DNA from: Luidia sarsii | Lineage: Eukaryota; Echinodermata; Asteroidea; Paxillosida; Luidiidae | Length of the DNA: 64,000 bases | Direction: 5' to 3' | Assembly: GCA_949987565.1 (NCBI GenBank) | Contig: OX465121.1 | Location: forward strand, 1,133,117-1,197,116 | Shown: piece after piece, positions 36,388 through 49,287 of the stretch | How positions within the stretch are numbered: the stretch's first letter is position 1 | How the letters are laid out: the number at the start of each line of letters is the position of its first letter | Translations under genes and position numbers: made by a program | Notes under the pieces: generated by a model | Told to the model about the DNA's origin: nothing | Database searches by the model: none | The model's input: the letters and a program-made list of their open reading frames with translations, nothing else

Positions 36388-36845
36388 AAGCCACGTCCAC
36401 ACTGGACTTACATGTAAAATGGGTAAACTAACCGAGCAAATGGGTAAATTGACCATTTTAAGTCCAGTGCGGACAGCCCAGGAAGTTTTCCTCCCAGGTA
36501 ACTTACCCGACTCCAGTGGGTAGTTTAACCGACCAACTTCTGCCTGGTTAAATTGACCAGGTCAGTTTAACCGAGTCGATAAGTCCAATCCGGACACGAC
36601 GTCTCGGTAAACGACTCGGTAAAAAAACACATCCGGCGCCCCACACGTTACATAACTTTATGCAAGACTCGTGCGGGTTTGTGTACCTAGAGTACATGCA
36701 CATGTACATGAGTCGGTTAGTTTTACCGATCGTCTCGATTACTTTACCCGAGTCGAAAAGTCCAAGTGCGGACGCCGGGAAGATTTACCCATTGGAATGT
36801 TACCCACGGGCTCGGTAAAAAATAAGTCCAGTGCAGACACGGCTT
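36388..36845. mobile_element. Foldback MITE with AAGCC...CACTGGACTTA ends
   Basis: The left end AAGCCACGTCCACACTGGAC and right end GTCCAGTGCAGACACGGCTT are imperfect inverted repeats. The interior repeats ACCGAG/CTCGGT and TAAGTCCA motifs in both orientations, giving extensive foldback potential. It interrupts the TACATG arrays. Confidence 0.7.
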
Positions 36846-37916
36846 AAGTGTGTGTGTACATGTACAAATGTATACATACATGTACATGTACATGTCTATG
36901 TAGCGTACTGTACTGTACATGTATTACATGTGCATGTTTTTGTAATACATGTACAGTACAATGTATAATTACAGTACATGTACAATACATGTACACATGG
37001 CAGTATAGCCATAGGCCTTTTCTTTTCAAAAAGTCTGAATGGCTACAGCCTACATGTAGTCCAAACTGTATGAAGAATGTACAAGTTTGTACATGTACAC
37101 GTGATGGAGGACAGAATGCATACATGTATATGTACATGTACATATACACATGTACATGTACATGTACATGTGTATATGTACATGTACATATACACATGTA
37201 CATGTATACATGTACATGTACATGTACATGTAGTCATACATGTACATGTAAATAAATAATTTATAACGATTTTGTGTGATAAAATACACAAGCCCATGTC
37301 CATTGTGAGGTTTGTGGATCATGGATGTACTGTATGTATACAGTACATGTACACACTGTAGACCACAGTTTGGTTTCTAAATGTCATGAGGAAATGCCAC
37401 CATTTGAGAGGATATTTCGTCACTTCCAGCTTAGAAGACAGCCTGCCCTGAATATCCTGATTAAAGGAAACCGCTTGGCAGCAAACCAACAGGAACAGGG
37501 AAATACTCTACATGTGCATTGTATGTACATGTACATGTACATGACATGTATGGAGATACATGTACATGTACACATACCGGTATGTACATGTACATGTACA
37601 TGTAGGCCTACATGTATACTGTACATGGCATACACGTGTACTGTACATGTGCAATTTTATAAAAACATGAAGTGCACATACATGTACATGTACAAACACT
37701 ACATCTTTAGTCAAAGGAATGTACATGTACCCCCTGTACACATGTACATGTACCGTACTGTATACGTAAATGTGCATGTACCGGTACTGTATACATGTAC
37801 ATGTACAGTTGTACATGTACATGTATATCCTGTAACCCCAAAACCTGTACACATTATGTACATTATAATGATATTATAGGTACATGGCAAAGTTACATGT
37901 CATGTACTTTATCCCA

Positions 37917-37930
37917 ACACCAGAGGGCGC
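37917..37930 (+). promoter_or_regulatory. CTCF-like motif in HIVEP intron 1
   Basis: ACACCAGAGGGCGC matches 13 of 14 positions of the animal CTCF core as I know it (CCASYAGRKGGCRS). Motif match only; binding is inference. Confidence 0.3.
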
Positions 37931-38204
37931 TATTTACATTCTTCATCTAACAAAAGTGAGGTTCTGTTGTGCATGGTTGGTTAGTATTTTTTTAAGCAAG
38001 GAGGTATTAGATGAGCCTAATAGTAATACTTCCTTGGTATAAGATATAAATTAATGTACAATACATGTACTGTATGTACTTGTAGTATACTGTACAATGC
38101 ATGTACATTTACTAGTACAAAGTTTGGACATTTTTATTCAAAAAACACAGTTGTAGGGCTACATGTACTTACACATGTACATGTACATTACATGTACATT
38201 ATGC

Positions 38205-38720
38205 TGCGTTCCAATCATGTTGTGTTATCGTGTTCACGACCAGTATTTCCCAGTTCACGAGTGAGCTGCATTCCAATGCTACTCACCAACACGCACACGC
38301 ACAGGTCCCAGCATGCACATTGCGCAATCAGTCCGCAAGTGCATGAAAGACCAAAGAGTTTGGTTACAAATATTTCATGCAGCACCAATGCAGACAACTT
38401 GCAGCTGATGGAAACTATTTAAGTCCTGACATGTTCGTGTAGAATAGCGCACGTAGTAAATTCACCTTTTCGCTCCTGGCGTCACTGCAGAAGCGTCACC
38501 GTAACTGATGCATGCATCGATGTCAGTAAAAACTTTTTGCCCTTTGACCTCCTGACCCAAGTTGACCCCATATTTTCTCAAGTCGTGAACTGGAGGGAAG
38601 ATTTCTGCCTCCAATTCACGACTGGAATGCCTCTTTACGACTAGTGAACTCGTGAACACCGTAATAGACCGTGTAAATCTCGTGGTGAAAAAGGTCACCG
38701 TACACTTCCGGGCAGCTCCG
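38205..38720. repeat. Imperfect inverted-repeat region
   Basis: GTGTTCACGA / TCGTGAACAC and CATTCCA / TGGAATG motifs recur in opposite orientation between about 38210-38275 and 38580-38670. Probably an old foldback element; borders not resolved. Confidence 0.35.
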
Positions 38721-39639
38721 CGCTGTCTGCTACTGTACATGTGTACATATAGGAGATTAACACGTGCCCAATTTTGAATGCATTATTACATAATAAAGAA
38801 AGCCTCTTTTCAACTAAAAACCCAGGTTTATGGATTAAGTATTTAAAAATATAAGAATGAGCAAAAAAAAACTACAAAAAAATGAGAATACGGCAGAGAA
38901 AACTGTATTGTACTGTACTGTACAGTGTGTACATGTACACGTGTACATGTGGAAACCATACATGTACATGTACATGTACATGTAAACAAAATAATACAAA
39001 ATCAAAACATGATCAACATAATGTGCGACGTTAGCCAGTACACATGTACATTACAAGTTCGCTCGTCTGGCTGGAACACGACTATCACCTCTTGTTGCAT
39101 AGGTTCTACGGTTTCAAACGTTATTTTAACTATTTTTGTCTGTAAAACGTGCAAAATCACATACTTTATTTATTCCGAAATGACTATTCTAATAGTTTAA
39201 ACAGCTTCAACTGGCGCGATACAAAATATTTTAACAAAAACGTTCGACGCTCCACGCTTTACCTTCTATCCGAGGAGCCCGGAAGTCAGGAATCTTGCGG
39301 TAACACGTACATTCTCGAGGCCAACTTACACGGTCTATACTCTATAGGGAATACCCTAATTGAAATCTGTAAATGTTGAGCACTACAGTACAATTTACAT
39401 GTACATGTACATGTAGCTGGTGATTCTGCCATGATTGCCACTTCTCTTAGAATGTACAAAATGTTATACCAATATTTTACGGTAGGCCTATTGTTTTCAT
39501 CGCATCAAAACTCATGCAAGTCAAGTTCAATTCCAAGTCAAAGTCAGTTGGTCTAAGAGAAAGCAAGGCAATGACCAGGGGCCACTGACTAGGGTCCACT
39601 AGCCAGTGGGGCACAATAATGCCACAAGTTCCACTGTCC

Positions 39640-40012
39640 CCCAAAAAAGTGAAAAAACAATATTAATCACGATTCAAAATCCACTTTCTTTTTTGTGGAG
39701 GATTTGAACCACGATTCTAATAAAGTTTTTTGCCATGTGGTGTGTGTGGGACACCTCTGCTGGATCGCTCCGGGTTTTTTTTAATCCCACAATGCTGTCA
39801 GGAAATGCTGTGGTTGTTATATCTCCCTGCATGGGCCACCCTCAAGGACACACCTACCATTTGACCACAACTGCTAAGTTGCTAACCATAATCAGCTTGC
39901 AATTTTTTGCATGTTGATTTTTTGGCCTGTGTGGACGTTAGCAAAAAAACCTGGTTTTAGAATCATGAATCAAATCGCAATTACAGAATTTGCACAGTGG
40001 GAATGGCCCTAC
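39640..40012. mobile_element. Diverged relative of the TAGGGCCATT MITE
   Basis: Shares ACCATTTGACCACAACTGCT and the right end GGGAATGGCCCTA with 32562-32729; the left end is not clear. Confidence 0.45.
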
Positions 40013-42434
40013 TATCCTCTGTTGCCTCAATGAGTTTATTCAGTTGACTACCGGTAATAGTAATACTGTACATCATCTATAGCCTTTGTGACCAGTGGAA
40101 ACACAGACATGTGTAACAGTCCCCTTGCATGAGTGAACATTTAAAATACATGTATTTACATGTACAGTACATGTACTGTACATTGTACATGTACTGTACA
40201 TGTACTGTACATGTACTGTACATGTACAGTATGTACCGGTACATGTACATGTAATTAATATACATGTACTGTACACATTTGGCATAGGCCTACAACTACA
40301 AGTAATATTGTAAAATGTGTATCAAATAATTAAACAGACTTTACATGCCATGTACCGGTACTGTTACTAAGTTGTACACATGTAGATGAACAGAAAGCAC
40401 CGTTCATGTGCAGGTTATTGTACATGTACACTAACGTGACACACACATGTACAGTTCACAACTTCGCAAGTACATAATGTACATGTAACATACATTGTAC
40501 ACATGTACACATGTATGTTCTGTACTGTACACGTATACTTACAAGTACTGTACATAAACATGTACAGTACGTGTATATATTCACATGCATGGAGGTGTGT
40601 GCAATGTGCATACGTGTACAGGTGTGTACATGTATGTACAATGTTTATGTTAATTAAGTACATGTACGGTAAATATACACATGTAATGTAACTGTATATG
40701 AATACACTACACATACATGTGTACATGTACATGTACATGTACATGTACATGCGTGTACATGTACATGTATGTACATGTAGTCATGTCATATGTACCGTAC
40801 AGTACATGTACATGTTCATATATATGTACATGTACCGTACGTGCTCTACTGCACACATTTACCAATACCATTGCCAATTGTATACGGTACATTGTACAAA
40901 ATACTGTTCATGTATACATACATACATATCCAAAGTCTAAAAATTAGTCTTTAATATTATAACACCCTGCACGTGCATGTACACATGGAAAAACATGTAG
41001 CTTGTTCTGTTGACTCTTCAGCTGTTTACTTTTCCTTTTTGATATTGACATGTATGGCAAGAATAAGTTAATGTTTGATGACACATTACTCATCACTCAG
41101 CCATCACACTCACAGCGTACAGCATGCATTGCATGCAGTGTGCACCTCAGGTCCTAGTCATGGGGGTAGAAAAAGAGTAACACACAAGCCAACTAATGCA
41201 CTGAATTCTTGTCTTGTTTCTGTATCTAGAATCTAGATAGACCAATGTACAGTACATGTACATGTACAGGTGTACATGTACATGTACATGTATGCATACG
41301 TGTACATGTACATATACATGTACACAATACAGTGCTATAATAACATGCAGATCTCATGTTCAATTACTGTACATGTACATGTACATGTACAGTGTAGTGA
41401 TCCATGGAACTATATGTACAAAGGGTGCATTCACAGTTTTTCACACTTAAATTAACTTACTGTAAGTTAAATTGATTTTGAGATTTGTATGCAATTCAAA
41501 TTGTGACCAGTAGTGACACACAGGGAGAAAATATCAGTACAAAATGTACAGTAGGCCTGCATACATGTACAATTGTACACGATCTGAATTTCGATTCAAA
41601 AATCAAAAATGTTTTCACTGCATGTGAATGTACAGTAATAAGTATGCACACACGTGTATGAAGCCAACACATCCACAAGTTGACAACAAACCAAATTCTA
41701 TCAACTGATCAGCTGCCAGTCAGGCCCTAGTCAGAGAGAAAACCTGGATTATACTGTAGTACTGTACAGTACAGTACTTTGTACCAGCACATTTACTGAT
41801 TTTATACATGAAACAGCTCTATGGTTCGCTGATCACTGTGTTTAGAGACACTTTGAATTGACATTTCCCTCACTATCGTACATGTACATAGTATGTACAT
41901 GTACATGTACGTGTGTACATGTATGTGTACATATATACAATGTACATGTACATGTATGTACATGTAAGTGCATGTGTACACGTACATGTACATGTAGGTC
42001 ACATTTTTAAAGCAGACTACCGGTATATATCATTTAATCCCTCATGCATTTTATAAGCAAACTTGTGTCATTCTTCTTCCCTGTTATCAACTGAGTTCAG
42101 GTTCAGTCAGACTACGGAATTCAACTCTTTCACAGATACCGGTACATGTACATGTGCATGTGTGTACAGTAATGTGTAACAGGATGGAAAACCCAGCAAT
42201 ACAGCATGAAATGAGAAGAAAGGAAAGTACATGTACGACTGCGACAAGCTGACTCCCATCTTAAGACCTTTGACAGGTAGAGATCCTTCCATTCCTTTTA
42301 AGAGACAGTGTACACGTACATGTACATGTACATGTACGTATGAGAGGCTGCTCATACATGTACATGTACAGTATACGATGTAGTTTCTGTCTAAGTACTG
42401 TCTTTTCCTCATTTCAATACTATTTCATAGGCCA

Positions 42435-42666
42435 CTCTGATACAATTTACACGTTCTAATACAATTTACACGTTCTGATACAATTTACAGTACATGTACA
42501 CGTTCTGATACAACATGTTTCGATACAATTTACATACATGTACATGTACATGTACATGTATGTTCTGAAACAAATGACATGTTCTGATTATCTGATACAA
42601 TTTACGTGTTCTGATACAATTGACATGTTCTGATACAATTTACATGTTCTGATACAATTTACAGTA
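42435..42666. repeat. 19-bp imperfect tandem repeat
   Basis: Unit about GTTCTGATACAATTTACAC, around ten copies, interrupted by TACATG blocks at about 42490-42500 and 42535-42560. Confidence 0.85.
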
Positions 42667-42765
42667 CATGTACATGTCCATTTACATGAATTCACATGTA
42701 CCGGTAACTGTACGTACATGTATGTACTGTAAGTATCCTGATTCCTGAATCAAATGTATGCCTTT

Positions 42766-42890
42766 GAGACGGTCCTGCTACTGTACCGGTATGATGGAAA
42801 CGTCAGGCCCTCTAACTTTTGAGATTTACAATATGCATTGTATTTCAGGTCATTTTAGTGAGTGAGCAGTTTGCAACCATTTTTGGTATT
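42766..42890. mobile_element. Foldback hairpin element, copy c (right half only)
   Basis: CCTTTGAGACGGTCCTGCTA then AAACGTCAGGCCCTCTAACTT and the family flank (TTTTAGTGAGTGAGCAGTTTGC). The middle of the arm is replaced by ACTGTACCGGTATGAT, a TACATG-family palindrome. Confidence 0.65.
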
Positions 42891-43099
42891 ACTGTACATG
42901 TATTACTGTACACGTACAATGTACATATGTACAATTGTACATGTACATGTATACTGTACTGTACTGTACAATTGTACATGTTCATATGTATGTATGTACA
43001 ATACAATTGTACATGTACATTACATGTACAGTAGTACATGTACATGTACATGTATGTATACGTACACATGTACACTGTATGTATGTAGTTTTAATGTTT

Positions 43100-45930
43100 G
43101 GGCACACATGTGCATCCAAAAATGTTACTGTGTAGTTTGGGGTTTGAACACTTTCCCAAACAAGAGCAAGTTGTTTGTGTTGCCACCATACTGCACCATA
43201 CAGTACCATACAGTAATTGTAATCCACAAATATTCACAATTACTGAAAGAAATAACTGCTTTAATTAATTATTGGTTTAATAAAACTTTGTTTTCCTATA
43301 TAGTAGAAGCAATGAAGTGTTACACCTTCCTACTACAAGTATTTAAAGGACATAGGGTAGTACATTGTATTTGACAAGAAATGACTCATTTTCTTTTATT
43401 ACCGTATTATCAAAGGTGTGTTCCCACTACATGTAGAACGAAAAAGCATTCCTGATTCACTTTTCAATAATTTTCCAAGTGGGAATGCACCTTACTGAAT
43501 GGATTGCTTGACTCATGCATGACAAATTTCACACAATCCAACTAGAACATGAAGGGGAAGTAAATTGTCGCCCAATACATGTACCTCCTTTTTCTAATCC
43601 AGCATAAATGCATGAAATAACATACGGTCTGTGAAAGTTTCAACTCAATCCTTCAACCGTGTCGCGAGAAAATGGTGAAAAACTGGCTCATTCTTTTATC
43701 AAAGTCAACTGTGTCAGCTTAAAAGTTAGAGGCCGATCATCAAATGCACAGCAGAATTTTCAATAGGGCCACTGTGCATTTAAACTGGAAAATTGAGAGT
43801 AAATCTCGAAACGGTCCTTAGTAAAATTGCCAATGGACCATGTTTGATTTGTGCAAATTGTGTGTAGGGGCTTTAAGGCTGGTAGGCATGTTTTTTTCCA
43901 AAAGTCGTTTAAAAACGACCGTTGGAATTTCCTACAAAAATACACTTTTCATGAAAATGGCAGCATTCCAACTTTTCCCAGCACTCAAAGTTCACAGCAT
44001 GTCTGATACTGGTATTCACTTCCACTTGAGTACCGGGTAAGTTAAATAAAAACAATTGTCAGGTCGAAATTGAAATTTGGATTTGTGCAAATGGGTGTAG
44101 GGGCTTTAAATGCAATTCACACTTTGACCTGAATTTGACAGTTTAACAAAACAAGTGAAATTGGTAAGAATTCAGAACAAGACAGAGTTCACAGAGCTAT
44201 CCTGAATTCATGACTTATCTCTTTTGTGTGTGATTTGAGACCGTTTACCGTAAGTTTGTCCTGACAAATTTACCCAATAGCACACAGAGGCACAGAGAAA
44301 TTATGCTAACTCACAGGCTGTCACAGCAATTCAATTATTTGGAGAGGCCGGTTGACCAACTATACAATCTTAATGTTTCATACAGAATGAATCAATACTG
44401 TACTTTATTAATAGCAGGCCTAAGTTGTACCTGTATGCATTGCATACCAATCATTTTTTATTTTGATTTTTTTTAAGGGACTGGAAAACAGGTCTAGTCA
44501 CTGAAGAATCTAAATGGGTTTTGCACTTATAAATGTACAGTTTGTACACATCACTGTACAGTACATAATGTACATGTACATGTACAGTGTCAGACAAATC
44601 AATGAAAAATTGACTGGACTGGGATTTGAAGCTAAAGCTTGTTACATACTGTATTCTAATCAGATATCAAGTTGCAACTGTAAGATTGTCCTTAATTGTG
44701 CAATGTGCAAGAAACAAACATAACAGTGTGGTCACACACTGCACTACATGTACATGTACACGTGTAAATCGACAGCAAAATCACAGGACGTGGTCCAGGT
44801 CCAAGGTCTAACTATTTCAACCTCTGTTGACTTTGTTACAAGTGTAAAAAGCTAACAGCGCTGTCCTGGGTTTCAACAAAATTCAGTCATGTTCAAGCAT
44901 GAACTTACAGTGTAAACTTCCTGCTGGATTCAAATTTACAAAGTTTCTATTGAACAGACTTCCCCCTTTTTCATATTTTTTGGACAAAAACACTCATCCC
45001 AATTATACTCATACACAATGTATTTATACTAGTCATAGTTCAGTACAAGAATTGCAACATGTAAATGTTAGATGATATAATTTGAACAAAAATAAGTGAA
45101 GGGGACAAAGAATTTGAAAAAAGGAAGATCTTGCAGTTTGATAATTGCATGGTAAAATTGGTATTAGTATAATGTACACGACATCGTGAATAATTGCAGA
45201 AACCATGGAAGAGACCGGCATAAAATTATTCCCATCACGCTGCCACAGAGCAAGGATTAAATCAATAATTTTTGTAATTGGCAGCAAATATTTCAATGCT
45301 AATTCCCAAAATAGACATGTATACTACACAGCATCAATATTGCAAAGCTATACATCGGTATTTTTTAGATAATTTCGGACAAGCTGCGCTACGGCGGCCC
45401 AAACAATAACCATGCACGATATAGCCTATACTGAATATCGCATAAACACAGTAAGGATCACGCGCTCAACCAGTCAATGAACTAGCATTCCTGATAAAAT
45501 CTGCCAAGCCTCACTTTTCCCTTACACCCCCAGCGTAACCCCGAAAACATGCCACATACGACGGCAGAAAAGTCCGTAAAATCTCGCGAAACACACAAGG
45601 CCTGGGCGTGTACAGTTGCGACCTCGATAAGATGCTTCAAATTCTTTAAGAAAATGTCAGGTTTCGCAGAAATAGCGACCATGATTCATGTCCACAGACT
45701 GACCTCCGGAGGGATGATGCATCGTGAATAGAATGTCGCAATAGCTAATGAGGGAACCCCATACAAATGCGAAAGGTATTTCCCCAAAATAACCTCAGAT
45801 TCCTCTCAAAACACCGCACATTTCAGCCGATGTCATACTCGCAAGACACACAATTTGTAAGGAAAAGGTAACGTGCAACACTATTAACAGCATGCTTGGG
45901 AAGTTATCCACTAAAAAGTCAAAATTTGAG
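43100..45930. other. 5' part of HIVEP intron 1, largely unique
   Basis: AT-rich intronic sequence with few repeats. No exon was found that fits between exons 1 and 2, and none is needed because their phases join exactly. Confidence 0.5.
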
Positions 45931-45940
45931 AGAAACTTAC

Positions 45941-45980
45941 GTTTAAGAGCCTTGGGTTTGGATTGTTTTTGACGTGGCAT
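45941..45980 (-). CDS. HIVEP: HIVEP exon 1: start codon and NuRD-recruiting-type motif
   Basis: ATG at 45980-45978 (A at -3) opens MPRQKQSKPKALK and the exon ends AAAC/GTAAGT, leaving one base that completes Gln14 with exon 2. The start resembles the RBBP4/NuRD-binding N-terminus of FOG, SALL and BCL11 proteins (M-S-R-R-K-Q-x-x-P): here R3, K5, Q6 and P9 are kept and position 4 is Gln. As I recall, vertebrate HIVEP proteins also open with an MPRxKQ stretch. The exon is 14.8 kb from exon 2 and was found by phase and motif matching, not by length. The upstream in-frame codon is GTG, not ATG, so the start is unambiguous. Confidence 0.88.
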
Positions 45981-46199
45981 GATGTCCACGGTTGCACACG
46001 GTAGTGAGTAGGCTCGTCATTCAATTCCGTTGCGCCATTCGTCACTAGACGTCGGGAATTCCCGGCAATATCCAAGTAAATAACCACTCGGAAAAAACGT
46101 CAACACAAGTATCCAATCCGCAGATAATCGTAAGTCACCATAGTACTGAAATAAGCACCTTAAAAGGTGGAAAATGGTCCAAACGGGGATGTTTTCTTG

Positions 46200-46400
46200 C
46201 AAAGGTTGTCAGCGTAGACGCCGTGTTTGGTTACCGCTCGGCCGGTTCTGTTATGGGCTCCGGTGACGTCATTGGGTCTCCACCAACATACCGCCGCCAC
46301 GCCCCAGAGCGAGGCTCAACGTCGTTGGCGCGGATTTTCCCTAGTAGTCTGGATACCGTACCAGATATATCCTCATTTTTTCCCACATACACAGAGGCGG
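46200..46400 (-). promoter_or_regulatory. Candidate HIVEP promoter region
   Basis: A CpG-richer stretch 220-420 bases upstream of the HIVEP start codon holds an exact CRE, TGACGTCA at 46264-46271, overlapping an inverted CCAAT (ATTGG, 46271-46275). No TATA box is evident. The transcription start is not determined. Confidence 0.45.
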
Positions 46401-48010
46401 GAACTGTTCTGAAAAAAATGCAGGGTACATGAATAGGATTTCCACTCACTCCGTTGTGAAAATCAAGTTATAGTAAAAACAGGGACCGTCTGGAAAAAGC
46501 TGTCGCGTAGTAAATGTTGGTGGATTGTATCCCCGGGGTGTAGAAAAGGGACTCTGTACCGTCGTCATATTGGCAAGCTGCCATCACAATCGCTTTAAAA
46601 AGAAATCCGCGCAGGAAATACATGTACAGCTCGAATTTGCATAATTCAAATGATTATGCTACTTAGGATAGGATCGGACTTTTCTTTTGCGGTCCTAATT
46701 AATCGAGAAACGACGTGTAATATTATGGGGTTTTGGGCAAACGATTTTTCTCAGTTCAATGTTTAGTTAGCTCTGCTTGCCATGGTAAACATTTTCCAGA
46801 CAGAATGGCCCAAAATCGCTCCGGGCTGAATTCGAACCTTCACTAACTAGTGCCGGTAATTCGCAGTCACCTGTTCTATCGTATAATAATTAGCGCCACG
46901 GTGTGTCATTCATACAGTATGTACATGCAGGCAGGTACAGCTGTTGCCAGGACAATACATTTAAGTTTTATGACTAATGGTTGTTATTGAACTGACTCGA
47001 AAGAGTAAGTCGCAAATTTAAATTTTCAATTACTTTTCGTCTTTAAAAGCCCCTAAACAATTAAACATTGGTACATGGTAAGATCGAAAAGCAGAAAATG
47101 TTAACAGATTTACATGAAACTTATAGTGTGAAGATGGTTATAGTAGAAACCTCTCACTCAAATATTTCTGCCTATTTGGAAGAAAAGAGTAAAAGAAATC
47201 GTTTACGTCTCACCGAGATCTAAACTATTTTTTTCGGAAGAGTACGGCGTTCAATGCTGCATGTTCGCGAAACAAATAAGCGGTTTTCACGATTTCGTCG
47301 AGACTCGGTTGGCGGAGTGAGCTGAAATTTCCACAGGTGTGCTATTTCATGCATATGTGGAATCAGACAACGTATGGATGCTATTCTTTGACCTCGACCA
47401 ATGTTGTGTAGGGGCTTTGAATCTGATGGCTGAATCGATCTGCTTGCAGCCTATACGAGGAGTTGGTGCATTTTCCTTTTCTGAATGGTCCAAGTCACCA
47501 TCCAAATGAATGTCGGCAAACATTCTCCACTAATTGCCAACAGAGGGCACTAGCACTACTTTGTCTAATGCTTTACATTATGTTGCCTGATACATACGAG
47601 TCTGCTGCTTTACTTGCTGTATTGTACACGCAGGGCCTATCAGCATAAGTACTTCCCACGTTCAAATAAAGCCCAGAGAAAATATTGTTCTTGGCGATTG
47701 ATGTTGTCACTTTAAGGTCAGCCAATTGTGATATTCTTGCTTTCACTTTCGGTTCTAATTCTCAAGCCAACATTCCTGCAGTGTACCACTAGCTGGCTGC
47801 TTTGTCAGGGGTCAGCTACACAGTTGCATTTTGAGTCTGGTTCAACTTGCTTCCTTTCATTTGTACTATCAAAATTGTCCTCTTCGACAGGAAAACGGCC
47901 AGTAATTTAATACAAGAACTGAGCTCAAAGATACAAGCGGACAAAAAAAACACTTTCAATTAGTAGTCAATAGTAGTCATTAGTGGTAAAATTCATGTAT
48001 AACACTTCCA
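46401..48010. other. Intergenic DNA between HIVEP 5' end and SDF2 3' end
   Basis: No gene recognised. A CTCF-like motif (CCAACAGAGGGCAC, 13 of 14 positions) lies at 47537-47550. Isolated TACATG motifs occur near 46618. Confidence 0.4.
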
Positions 48011-48012
48011 AG

Positions 48013-48018
48013 TTTATT
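48013..48018 (-). terminator. Candidate poly(A) signal for SDF2
   Basis: This is the first AATAAA on the minus strand that I find after the SDF2 stop, giving a 3' UTR of about 1.3 kb. No strong GT-rich element follows, so confidence is low. Confidence 0.3.
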
Positions 48019-49287
48019 CCCCATGTTTTGAACTAAACAATGATGATTTGAGAAGAAAATTCAATGGTAAATAAAAGTCTGACTGAAAATACATGCACAT
48101 AAAGGACAAGGTAGTAATATTACGAGGCAAATGACATTCATATGACAAAAAAATACATGTATATGTTAACATGTGCATTAAAATTCTACTGAGTTTATAT
48201 GATTTAATTACACATAATGCAAGCCTTGCAAGAAGTAAAAGATAAGATTTTAAATATATCAGGAGTCAGGACATAACATTTTATGGTCATGATCATTACT
48301 TTCCCCTTGAACACTTTCTTTCAATGAAAATCCATTACATGTAAATTTAGTTTTCACCTTATCAAACCAATGAGTCTGTCAAACATAATTACTTAAAACA
48401 GTCCATCTGAAATTCTTATACATGTATGTAATCAAAACACGTAATGTACTTATTAATTGGTATGTAATAAAAGACACTGGTTCAGGAATGAAGGTTGGTC
48501 ATTAAGACAATGAGCTCATTCAAAAGGCACTTTTCGTGGCCCTCGAAAAGTAGGAACTGAATGTAATAAAGGAGAATTGTATTATGCTATGGAATGCCCA
48601 AGTTCCACATGACTTGAAGGTGATAGAAAACTTTGGTAATGAAAATGTAATAAATAAATCTTTCAAACAGCTTACTGTTGCAAAGGTGACATGTAAGTCA
48701 GTATATTCATGTCTAAAATATTATCCACAGTGCTCTCACCTTTCAGACAACTGTAAATACACATGTATATCATTCTAGTTATATGACCTGAACTGATAAT
48801 TGCAGCAAGTGAATAATATGGTGAACCTTATAAACATGTACAAAGACATGAATATTTAGAATTAAGTTGTTGCGATAGTGTACTGATTTTTATGGGCAAG
48901 TTTATCACATAAAGATCTAGATGCATGCTGCTGTATTTGGGAATCCTGATTTGACTGATTGCATTCCTTCATAAATCATTTGTGTGGCTATCTTTGAACA
49001 CTTTTTACATCAACAAAGATAACACAAGCTGTGAAATAAAACTAAGCTGTAGCTGTATGCACACACATATTGTATCTCATACATACATTTAGACCTTAAC
49101 ATAAAACAAAATATGCCAAAAAACAAAGAAAGGAAACCATTCAATACTTGAGCTATGTTTGAAAGACCTAAACCTCGACAAAAATGTTAGTACGGTAGGT
49201 GGGGTCTTCTGGCTGAATGACAAAGGTCCTTTCTAATTTGATTTCTGCTCATTATAACTCATCATGGAGTTCTTGCTCCCGGTCTAG

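Larger units (their letters stand above)
31160..43090. repeat. Archipelago of TACATG-type self-complementary repeat in HIVEP intron 1
   Basis: Dense blocks at about 31160-31770, 32900-33540, 33840-34150, 34370-34450, 34840-35930, 36190-36385, 36850-37260, 37320-37900, 38040-38210, 38720-39000, 40060-40960, 41230-42010, 42130-42380 and 42690-43090, separated by unique or MITE islands. The basic unit TACATG is its own reverse complement in a shifted register. Variants (GTACTGTAC, GTACAGTAC, GTACCGGTAC, ACACGTGT) keep a GTAC core. All frames on both strands are Cys/Thr/His/Val or Met/Tyr low-complexity and are not genes. Confidence 0.93.

Noticed and set aside
30897..43374. Many Cys-Thr or Met-Tyr rich frames
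   Set aside because: Translations of TACATG repeats in HIVEP intron 1. The only real coding sequence inside is the 63-bp exon 2.
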